Below, in pieces: positions 1 to 5,265 of a DNA stretch of 5,265 nucleotides. The notes beneath the pieces were generated by a model. It did no database searches and was not told the origin of the DNA. It saw only the letters and a program-made list of their open reading frames with translations. Position numbers and translations under genes: made by a program. Where the stretch lies: NCBI GenBank assembly GCA_900551365.1, contig URVZ01000110.1:1-5265 (forward strand), given 5' to 3'. Numbering within the stretch: the stretch's first letter is position 1; every line of letters begins with the position of its first letter. The DNA is from an uncultured Collinsella sp. Lineage in GTDB: Bacteria > Actinomycetota > Coriobacteriia > Coriobacteriales > Coriobacteriaceae.

Positions 1-1326
1 AGCCTCGAGCGCGTTGGCGATGCGCTTCATGGCGGCATCGGCGGATGCTTGGTCGGGCGCCTCGGCCAGCACGCGGATAACCGACTCGGTTCCGCTCTTG
101 CGCACGAGCACGCGGCCCTCGCCTGCCAGCGCAGCCTCGGCCTCGGCGATGGCGTTCTGCACGCCCATGTTCTCGAGCGCGGCGTCCTTGTCCGCCACGT
201 GCACGGCCACCTGCGCCTGCGGCAGCAGCTTGCACGGAGCCGTGAGCTGCGAGAGCGTCTCGCGCTCGGCACGAATCACTTCCATCACGCGCAGCGAGGT
301 CATAATGCCGTCGCCCGTGCGCTCGATATCGCCAAAGATCGTATGGCCCGTCTGCTCGCCGCCCAGGCTGTAGCCGCCCTCGCGCATCTTGGCATACACG
401 TGACGGTCGCCCACGCCGCTGGTCACGGCACTCAGGCCGGCAAGCTCCAACGACTTGATCAGGCCAAAGTTGCTGGCGATCGTCGGCACCACGGTACCGC
501 CCGAGAGACGCCCGTGCTTGTTCAGGTACACACCGCACACGTACAGGATCTGGTCGCCGTCGATCACGCGGCCGCGCTCGTCCACGGCCAGGCAGCGGTC
601 GGCATCGCCATCGTAGGCAAAGCCCACATCCAGGCCCTGCTCCACCACGTGGCGCTGCAGGCGCTCAATATGCGTAGAGCCGCAGTCGACATTGATGTTA
701 AAGCCGTCGGGCGCGGCATTGATCACGCGCACATCGGCGCCCAGTGCGTCGAACACCGGCTTGGCCACCGAGGATGCCGAGCCGTTGGCGCAATCGATGC
801 CGATCTTGACGCCCTGCAGCGAAAAGTTCGCGCTGGCGATGAGCGAAGCAATGTAGCGGTTGCGACCCTGCATGTAGTCCACCGTGGCGCCGATGTGGTT
901 GCCCGTTGCCAGCGGCACCTCGCTCTTGCCATCGATGTAGTCCTCGATGAGCTCCAGCACGTCCTCGTCCATCTTAAAGCCGTCGCTGTTGACGAGCTTA
1001 ATGCCGTTATCGCAAAACGGGTTGTGGCTCGCACTGATCATGATGCCGCAATCGAAGCAGCCCTCCACGGTCTGATGCGCTACGCCCGGCGTGGGGATCA
1101 CGTGCAGCATGTAGGCGTCCGCGCCGCTCGCGACCAGGCCGCTCACCAGCGCCGCCTCGAACATATAACTCGAGCGACGGGTGTCCTTGCCCACGATGAC
1201 GCGCGCCTTAGCACTGCGGTTGGCGCCGTAATACCAGCCCACAAAACGGCCAATCTTATAAGCGTGCTCTACCGTCAGCCCAACGTTGGCCTCACCGCGA
1301 AAGCCGTCGGTGCCAAAGTACTTCAT
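1..1326 (-). CDS. glmM: Phosphoglucosamine mutase GlmM (3' end cut off by window edge)
   Basis: This cytosolic enzyme interconverts glucosamine-6-phosphate and glucosamine-1-phosphate, the step before GlmU makes UDP-GlcNAc for peptidoglycan and other envelope glycans. I translated 442 codons with no stop; the family is usually about 445-450 residues, so only a few C-terminal residues should be missing. All four alpha-D-phosphohexomutase signatures are visible. They are the N-terminal YFGTDGFRG (residues 3-11), the phosphoserine loop ISASHNP (97-103, catalytic Ser100), the Mg-binding DGDADR (239-244) and the sugar-binding GEQTGH (323-328), followed by a C-terminal phosphate-binding RKSGTES (409-415). 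The YFGTDGFRG start and overall length favour GlmM over phosphomannomutase or phosphoglucomutase. The ATG at 1326 follows an AAGGAG ribosome binding site by 5 nt. Two signatures deviate slightly: GEQTGH instead of the usual GEQSGH, and SGTES instead of SGTEP. The upstream neighbour is the DUF4012 gene, 83 bp away and separated from glmM by a terminator-like hairpin. Confidence 0.96.
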   Translation of the reverse strand, partial: MKYFGTDGFRGEANVGLTVEHAYKIGRFVGWYYGANRSAKARVIVGKDTRRSSYMFEAALVSGLVASGADAYMLHVIPTPGVAHQTVEGCFDCGIMISASHNPFCDNGIKLVNSDGFKMDEDVLELIEDYIDGKSEVPLATGNHIGATVDYMQGRNRYIASLIASANFSLQGVKIGIDCANGSASSVAKPVFDALGADVRVINAAPDGFNINVDCGSTHIERLQRHVVEQGLDVGFAYDGDADRCLAVDERGRVIDGDQILYVCGVYLNKHGRLSGGTVVPTIASNFGLIKSLELAGLSAVTSGVGDRHVYAKMREGGYSLGGEQTGHTIFGDIERTGDGIMTSLRVMEVIRAERETLSQLTAPCKLLPQAQVAVHVADKDAALENMGVQNAIAEAEAALAGEGRVLVRKSGTESVIRVLAEAPDQASADAAMKRIANALEA

Positions 1327-1331
1327 GCGCT

Positions 1332-1337
1332 CTCCTT
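1332..1337 (-). promoter_or_regulatory. glmM ribosome binding site
   Basis: AAGGAG on the minus strand, 5 nt before the ATG at 1326, fixes the glmM start. It begins directly after the U-rich tail of the upstream hairpin, which leaves no room for a promoter between hairpin and gene. Confidence 0.85.
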
Positions 1338-1372
1338 ACAAAATAGGGGCGAACAGATTGCCTGTCCGCCCC
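1338..1372 (-). terminator. Intrinsic-terminator-like hairpin between the DUF4012 gene and glmM
   Basis: Read on the minus strand, GGGGCGGACAG (1372-1362) pairs with CTGTTCGCCCC (1356-1346) across a 5-nt loop, GCAAT. This gives an uninterrupted 11-bp stem including one G-U pair, followed by TATTTTGT. On the plus strand the same stem has an A-C mismatch and is followed by AAAA rather than T, so it acts in the direction of the minus-strand genes. It lies 38-72 bp past the DUF4012 stop codon and probably ends that transcript. Because the glmM RBS starts at the next base, it may instead be a leaky terminator or attenuator controlling read-through into glmM. A second, weak 5-bp stem (TGGTA/TACCA, 1377-1401) lies just upstream. 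Confidence 0.7.
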
Positions 1373-1409
1373 AAAATGGTACTCGATTATCTGCGCTACC
1401 AGAAAAACC

Positions 1410-3722
1410 CTACGCCGACGCGCTGTCGCGAGCCGCCTGGCATGTAGGAGTCTGACGCAGCGTAAGCGGCTTGTCCCCCGCCTCGGCCGACGTGGTCAGC
1501 GTATACGTGATCGTCGTCGTCTCGTCAGCATGCAGGTCAACGGTTCCTGAATAGCAGGGAACTCCGTGCCAAGTGGCAGCGAACAGTCCAAACTGAGTCC
1601 CCTCGACGTTTAGATCGGTAATGCTGCCGCCTGTCGGCGCAAACAGTGATACATACAAGCGCTCATCGTCACGCGAGGTCCCAGGCGCACTGGCCGCTAC
1701 GTAGTCGGGCAGCTTACCTGCCTCCTCCTGCGTCATGATGTTCGTCAGGGTAACGGTGATGCGATACGAGCAAGCGCCGTCGCCGTTCTTCACGCCCTGA
1801 CCAATCTGCGTATCGGCGTTCAGATACCAGTCGAGCTTGGAGAAGCTCAGGTTGTTAAAGTAAACGCCGGCAACGGGATCGGCACTCGGGTCATCCGGAT
1901 TGGGCAGCGAAGCGTCAATGCCCGTCTCTTTGATGGCATTCTGCTCATCATCGTTTCTCATCCACGCGATCAGGCGGCCCTCTTCGGCACCGCGCTCAAC
2001 GGCGCTGACAAGGTTCGCAACATCGACGTCGCCGATACCGCCAAGGATCTTGTCGAAGGCAGCGCTGGCGACGGATGCAAAGATGCCGTCCGACTCCTCG
2101 ACCGGATAGTTCCAGTACACATCATGCATAAGCACCTTCGCCGCGTTAGTGCCGTCAACGACTGTACCGTCGGGCAGTGAAACATTACCCACGAGGCCCA
2201 ACAGATACTGCAGGAATACCGGATCGATACCAATGACGCCATCGACGTCCTGACCATATTCAGACTTCCACAGCGCGGCGACACGCTGCGAATTACGGGG
2301 CCAGTCGGGCGAATAGGTGTTGCCCGAGATGTATAGGTTGCTGTGGTCACCAAACAGCGTCTCATCTTCTTCGTCGACGCTCTCAACCGCCTCGTCTTTG
2401 CTGCGCGCAATGCAGGGAACAAACTCGCCAATCGACATCTGGCCGTCGGTGACCGAAATCAGGCCCTGCGAACCGCCAAAGCCACCGCAAGCACGAATCT
2501 CGACGTTGTTCATGGCGTACACAAGGTAGTTGCGCGTCTGGCCGTTGGCGCCGAGCATCTGGGGAAGGACGGGGGCGACCTTCTCCGCCGCGTCAACCGC
2601 GCCGTTGAGGGTGGCAAAGCCGTCCTTGGCCTTATCGACCAGCTCGGTCACCTGGGAAATATGAGTATCGCCAATGCCCTGGACCTTCTCGTTGGCGCTC
2701 TTGAACACCTTCGAGCTGCTGGAAAGCGAATCGGCGACCGCCTGCAGCGCGGACACGTTAATCATGCCGTCCTGGAACAGCTTGCCGGGCGTAGCCTGCG
2801 AGAGGTTGTCGGCCATGGGAACCAGCGCATTGCTCGAGACATCGGACAGGGCGTCAATCATGGTGCGGGCCGCATTGATATCGCTGCCATACACCGGGAT
2901 AAACGAAGCCGCCGTCCACAGCGGGCTCGAGGTCTCCGCCTTCATGCTGTCGCAGAGCTCATCGATCTTCTTCGCGTCGTCAGGCAGCGTCGAAAAATCG
3001 CCCGACGTGACCTTGTCCTTAAGGCCACCGACGATCTCGACAGCCTCCTTCGCTTCACTCTTTACGGTCTTTGCCGAGTTAAGCAGCATCAAGCCGCTTG
3101 CGCCAAGCGCAACGAGAAGCACCGCGACCACAGCGGCAATAATGGCGCCGGTGTGACGCTTTTTGCGCTCGCCCTTGCGATGGCGATGACGGACCAGACC
3201 GTCAGAGGTCGAACTCGACGAAGCGTCGCTACCGTAGTTCAAGCCAAAATCGTAATAATCTTCCTTGGAACCCGAGCCCGCAAACTCGGCACCGCTATCA
3301 TCCAGGCGGGCGAACGTGCCAGTCTCGGAGGCGCCGGTGTAAATCGTGCCAAGGTTACCCGTAAGCCCCGCGCCACCGGCAGAGGGAGTATTGTTGGCGG
3401 CCTTGCCGGCATTAACGTTGCCGGCGGCATTCGCGGCGTTGGCAGCACCTGCATTGTTCTCAGGTGCCGAAGGAGCCCCGCTCGGCTGCGACGCGGAGGT
3501 TGCACCGCCCGCAAAGACATTCCCTCTTGCGCGGCCGGTCTTTTTTGCCTTTTGTGACTGCTCGTACAGAGCGGTAAACATCGCCGTCTCGCCCGGGGAC
3601 ACGCGCTTACCGGAACCGCCCTGTCCAGCGCCGCCCGGCGTGCCGGCCTTACCAGCCCCGTTCGGACGCGGCGGAACTGCAGGGCGGCCGCTATCGCTGC
3701 CCTTAAAGTGATTACCAGCCAT
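1410..3722 (-). CDS. DUF4012 domain-containing single-pass membrane protein
   Basis: This 770-residue protein carries a DUF4012 domain of unknown biochemical function, found mostly in actinobacteria and some other envelope-complex bacteria. Residues 1 to about 177 form a low-complexity, probably disordered arm rich in Gly, Ala, Asn, Pro and Ser. A basic stretch (178-190, RHRHRKGERKKRH) precedes one hydrophobic helix (about 193-214). That predicts an N-in, C-out topology with about 555 residues outside the membrane. The outer part has a helical, Ala-rich region (215-390) containing PLWTAASFIPVYG (267-279). The most conserved DUF4012 block follows: RNYLVYAMNNVEIRACGGFGG (397-417), then DGVIGIDP (494-501) and LPDGTVVDGTNAAKVL (516-531). 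The C-terminal part (about 650-755) looks beta-rich and ends with a PLTLRQTP stretch (752-759). I chose the ATG at 3722 because GAGGA lies 7 nt before it; a TTG 27 nt further upstream has no such support. It lies between an EamA permease gene and glmM, all in one direction. The DUF4012 assignment comes from pattern recognition of these blocks, not from a search. Confidence 0.9.
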   Translation of the reverse strand: MAGNHFKGSDSGRPAVPPRPNGAGKAGTPGGAGQGGSGKRVSPGETAMFTALYEQSQKAKKTGRARGNVFAGGATSASQPSGAPSAPENNAGAANAANAAGNVNAGKAANNTPSAGGAGLTGNLGTIYTGASETGTFARLDDSGAEFAGSGSKEDYYDFGLNYGSDASSSSTSDGLVRHRHRKGERKKRHTGAIIAAVVAVLLVALGASGLMLLNSAKTVKSEAKEAVEIVGGLKDKVTSGDFSTLPDDAKKIDELCDSMKAETSSPLWTAASFIPVYGSDINAARTMIDALSDVSSNALVPMADNLSQATPGKLFQDGMINVSALQAVADSLSSSSKVFKSANEKVQGIGDTHISQVTELVDKAKDGFATLNGAVDAAEKVAPVLPQMLGANGQTRNYLVYAMNNVEIRACGGFGGSQGLISVTDGQMSIGEFVPCIARSKDEAVESVDEEDETLFGDHSNLYISGNTYSPDWPRNSQRVAALWKSEYGQDVDGVIGIDPVFLQYLLGLVGNVSLPDGTVVDGTNAAKVLMHDVYWNYPVEESDGIFASVASAAFDKILGGIGDVDVANLVSAVERGAEEGRLIAWMRNDDEQNAIKETGIDASLPNPDDPSADPVAGVYFNNLSFSKLDWYLNADTQIGQGVKNGDGACSYRITVTLTNIMTQEEAGKLPDYVAASAPGTSRDDERLYVSLFAPTGGSITDLNVEGTQFGLFAATWHGVPCYSGTVDLHADETTTITYTLTTSAEAGDKPLTLRQTPTCQAARDSASA

Positions 3723-3729
3723 AAAGAAA

Positions 3730-3734
3730 TCCTC
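3730..3734 (-). promoter_or_regulatory. Ribosome binding site that decides the DUF4012 gene start
   Basis: GAGGA on the minus strand lies 7 nt before the ATG at 3722. It supports that start over the in-frame TTG at 3749, which would add nine residues (MRLNCEDFF) and place this RBS inside the coding region. Confidence 0.75.
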
Positions 3735-3750
3735 GCAATTGAGTCGCAAT

Positions 3751-3780
3751 GAAAAAGTCCATAACGTTACTAGTTTATGG
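3751..3780 (-). terminator. Weak hairpin plus T run downstream of the EamA gene
   Basis: On the minus strand CCATAA (3780-3775) can pair with TTATGG (3764-3759) across a 10-nt loop, followed by ACTTTTTC. The order is right for an intrinsic terminator of the permease transcript, but the stem is only 6 bp and AT-rich, so it may be weak or fortuitous. The rest of the gap (3723-3871) is AT-rich. I looked there for a promoter of the DUF4012 gene and found no convincing -35/-10 pair. Confidence 0.3.
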
Positions 3781-3871
3781 CATTTTGAGCATCGACAGCT
3801 AAACTCCAGACACGGACATCAATTGGCGAAAATGCGGCACAACACCTTTTCTGTCTTGGCGGCGGCGCCAG

Positions 3872-4894
3872 CTACACCGTGAGGAACATCATCACGATGA
3901 TCATGGCAAAGCCGATAAGGTCGGTCGGCAAAAACACCGTGCCCAGCATAACGGCGCTGGTGATGGTCGCCGAAACCGGCTCCACAGTTCCGATGAGACT
4001 CGCACGCACCGAGCCGATATCCTTAACGCCCTGCATATAGAGCATGTAAGCAAAAAACGAGCCGATAACCACGAACACCGCGAGCGCCTCGATACCGGCG
4101 GCATCGAGCGCCGGCATATGCGCCCAGGGCTGCACGAAGACACACGAGACCACGCCCGCCGTGAGCATTGCCGAGCCCGTGACGATGGGACTGCCGTATT
4201 CGGGCAGGATCTTGGCGGGAATCACCGCCATACACGTGGCGCTGACCGCACACATAAGACCTGCTGCCAGGCCAAGCGGCGAGATATTCAGGCTGGTGGG
4301 GTCGCCGCCGGTGGCGATTAAAAAGGTTCCACCCAGAGCCAGGCCAATGCCGATGACTTCGCGAGTACGCGGCATACGGCGATCGGTCACGCAGGTGTAG
4401 CCCATGATGATAACGAGCTGCAGGCACTGGAGCACCGTCGCGGTTCCGGCGTTCGTCAGGCGCACGGCCGAAAGATAGCAAAACTGGTTGAACAGCAGGC
4501 CAAAGGCGGTAAAGAGCAGCAGCTGCTTGCGATCGGCGGGTGTGGTCCAGAGCTTAATCAGGCGCTCGCGGTCGCGCGTAACGACCACGGCCATAAAGAG
4601 TAGACCGGCGAGAATCTGACGCACGCTCATAAGCCACAAGGTGTCGACGTGGTAGGTATCGAACAGAAAGCTCGCGCTGGTGCCCGAAAAACCCCAAAAC
4701 GAACCGCCCACCAGCGTGGCCAGAATGCCCGTAATCATCTTGCGCGTCGAGGCACTGTTCAGGCGGTCGCGCCATGCACGGCGGGTGCTGCGACTGAGCT
4801 CGTCGGTGCCCTCGGGCACATCAATGTTCGATATATCGGTCATCGGCACCGAAGCCCCTGCGCCTTCGACCTGCTCGACACACTCTTTGCTCAT
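3872..4894 (-). CDS. EamA/DMT-superfamily transporter (10-helix permease)
   Basis: This is a 340-residue integral membrane protein of the drug/metabolite transporter superfamily, made of two EamA repeats of five helices each. Family members mostly export amino acids, nucleotides or other small metabolites; the substrate cannot be read from this sequence. Hydrophobic helices lie at about 53-78, 84-105, 124-143, 148-168, 178-195, 205-226, 236-255, 267-287, 296-320 and 323-340. Family-like features are the WGFSGTSASF motif in helix 1 (67-76), TNAGTATVLQCLQ (147-159) at the end of the first repeat, and SVRASLIGTVEPVSA (295-309) at the end of the second. A hydrophilic N-terminal extension of about 50 residues, acidic then basic, is longer than usual for a family of roughly 290-310 residues. 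The Glu common in the LGE motif of the last repeat is Thr319 here. The protein ends directly at the end of helix 10. The ATG at 4894 follows GGGGGAG by 4 nt; Met18 is a possible later start without a clear advantage. Confidence 0.9.
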   Translation of the reverse strand: MSKECVEQVEGAGASVPMTDISNIDVPEGTDELSRSTRRAWRDRLNSASTRKMITGILATLVGGSFWGFSGTSASFLFDTYHVDTLWLMSVRQILAGLLFMAVVVTRDRERLIKLWTTPADRKQLLLFTAFGLLFNQFCYLSAVRLTNAGTATVLQCLQLVIIMGYTCVTDRRMPRTREVIGIGLALGGTFLIATGGDPTSLNISPLGLAAGLMCAVSATCMAVIPAKILPEYGSPIVTGSAMLTAGVVSCVFVQPWAHMPALDAAGIEALAVFVVIGSFFAYMLYMQGVKDIGSVRASLIGTVEPVSATITSAVMLGTVFLPTDLIGFAMIIVMMFLTV

Positions 4895-5125
4895 TCCACT
4901 CCCCCGAAACAGCCTGGAAACAATTCGGCTTACCTTACCACGGCGAAGGCATCAGCTAGAGGCTTGTCCGCTTATCGGTAGGACAATTCCGCAGGCGTCT
5001 TTCCATAGCTCGATACCGCAATGGCCTTGCATTATGCGACAGCCAAATCGCGGCAGCAGGCTCTTTTGAAATGGATATAACAAAGCCCCCGAATTCCACA
5101 ATGTAAGCGATTTTTAAAAATGTTC
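4895..5125. other. Intergenic region between the EamA gene and the tRNA promoter
   Basis: No gene is supported here. A 19-codon plus-strand ORF starting near 5023 has no ribosome binding site. The stretch should contain the minus-strand promoter of the permease gene. The best pair I see is TTGTGG (5101-5096) and TATATC (5079-5074) with a 16-bp spacer, which is weak and about 180 nt from the start codon. It also holds the inverted repeat at 4964-4986. Confidence 0.4.
4964..4986. repeat. Short inverted repeat upstream of the EamA gene
   Basis: TTGTCC (4964-4969) and GGACAA (4981-4986) form a perfect 6-bp inverted repeat around an 11-bp centre. The centre also contains a CCG/CGG pair that could form an alternative small stem. 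It lies 70-92 bp before the permease ATG. It has no T run on either side, so it is not a terminator. It could be an operator or a leader hairpin, or chance. Confidence 0.4.
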
Positions 5126-5154
5126 TTGCCACCGAGTTCAGGCTCCGTTATATT
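5126..5154 (+). promoter_or_regulatory. Sigma-70-type promoter of the tRNA-Val gene
   Basis: TTGCCA (-35, 5126-5131) and TATATT (-10, 5149-5154) are separated by exactly 17 bp. Upstream, 5110-5121 is a perfect 12-bp A/T palindrome (ATTTTTAAAAAT) that could act as an UP element. Transcription should begin around 5160-5163, where the sequence turns GC-rich (CCCTTGCGCGC). Such discriminators are typical of stable-RNA promoters under growth-rate or stringent control in other bacteria; applying that here is inference. The predicted leader before the tRNA is about 20-25 nt and contains a small hairpin, TGCGC-GCTT-GCGCA (5161-5174). Confidence 0.72.
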
Positions 5155-5183
5155 ATCCCTTGCGCGCTTGCGCACCCTTGATC

Positions 5184-5258
5184 GGGCGTTTAGCTCAGGG
5201 GGAGAGCGCTTCCCTGACACGGAAGAGGTCAGAAGTTCAAATCTTCTAACGCCCACCA
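5184..5258 (+). tRNA. tRNA-Val (anticodon GAC)
   Basis: This 75-nt tRNA has an encoded CCA and folds perfectly. The acceptor stem is GGGCGTT/AACGCCC (5184-5190 with 5248-5254), with discriminator A5255 and CCA at 5256-5258. The D stem is GCTC/GAGC (5193-5196, 5204-5207). The anticodon stem is CTTCC/GGAAG around the loop CTGACAC (5214-5220), which places anticodon GAC at 5216-5218. The T stem is AGAAG/CTTCT around TTCAAAT (5236-5242). GAC reads the valine codons GUC and GUU. The gene is divergent from the permease gene. Only 7 nt follow it in the window, so its terminator or any further tRNAs lie outside. Confidence 0.98.
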
Positions 5259-5265
5259 AATGTTC

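Noticed and set aside
1338..1409. A glmS-ribozyme-like or riboswitch leader ahead of glmM
   Set aside because: The gap is only 83 nt and shows a single simple hairpin plus a weak one; no riboswitch core or ribozyme-like paired architecture is visible.
49..1455. A 468-codon plus-strand open frame opposite glmM
   Set aside because: It is antisense to the whole of glmM, whose four catalytic signatures prove the minus-strand reading. The translation is rich in His, Ala and Arg with no recognisable domain, as expected for a shadow frame in GC-rich DNA.
2343..3557. A 404-codon plus-strand open frame opposite the DUF4012 gene
   Set aside because: It is a shadow of the minus-strand gene, with Arg/Ala/His-biased composition, no membrane or domain signals and no ribosome binding site; the minus strand carries clear DUF4012 blocks.
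3723..3749. TTG start adding nine residues to the DUF4012 protein
   Set aside because: It is a rarer start codon without a ribosome binding site, while the ATG at 3722 has GAGGA 7 nt upstream.
3842..3871. Hairpin TGGCG-CCGC-CGCCA just after the EamA stop as a terminator
   Set aside because: The stem is 5 bp and is followed by AGACAGAAAAGG on the minus strand, with no T run.
5023..5082. Small plus-strand ORF of 19 codons (MALHYATAKSRQQALLKWI)
   Set aside because: There is no ribosome binding site before it and nothing supports translation; it lies in an ordinary intergenic gap.
5032..5259. A 75-codon minus-strand open frame at the right edge
   Set aside because: Its first part is the antisense of the tRNA-Val gene (RRFELLTSSVSGKR), a well-known source of false small proteins, and the rest is the tRNA promoter region.

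Overview
This window looks like chromosomal DNA from a moderately GC-rich Gram-positive actinobacterium. Gut Coriobacteriia such as Collinsella or a relative fit best. That placement is an inference from codon and GC style, the DUF4012 protein and the overall look of the proteins; no marker in the window fixes the genus. There is no sign of mobile DNA, CRISPR, prophage or an obvious defence system.

Three protein genes lie head to tail on the minus strand, read here from right to left. They are an EamA/DMT-family 10-helix permease (4894 to 3872), a large single-pass membrane protein with an extracytoplasmic DUF4012 domain (3722 to 1410), and phosphoglucosamine mutase GlmM (1326 to the left edge, probably lacking only its last few codons). 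One tRNA-Val(GAC) lies on the plus strand at the right edge (5184-5258), divergent from the permease gene and behind a strong sigma-70-like promoter.

The gaps are short. The 83-bp gap between the DUF4012 gene and glmM holds a strong intrinsic-terminator-like hairpin whose U-rich tail runs directly into the glmM ribosome binding site, so it could act as an attenuator. The 149-bp gap between the permease and DUF4012 genes is AT-rich and holds a weak hairpin with a T run. The 289-bp gap between the permease gene and the tRNA holds an inverted repeat and the tRNA promoter with an A/T-rich upstream element.

GlmM makes glucosamine-1-phosphate for UDP-GlcNAc, the precursor of peptidoglycan and other envelope glycans. 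The DUF4012 protein is anchored in the membrane with its conserved domain outside, so a cell-envelope theme for these two genes is reasonable, though the molecular role of DUF4012 is unknown. Nothing in the permease sequence reveals its substrate. The region is mostly ordinary core genome. The most interesting items are the uncharacterised DUF4012 protein with its long disordered cytoplasmic arm, and the terminator/RBS arrangement ahead of glmM.
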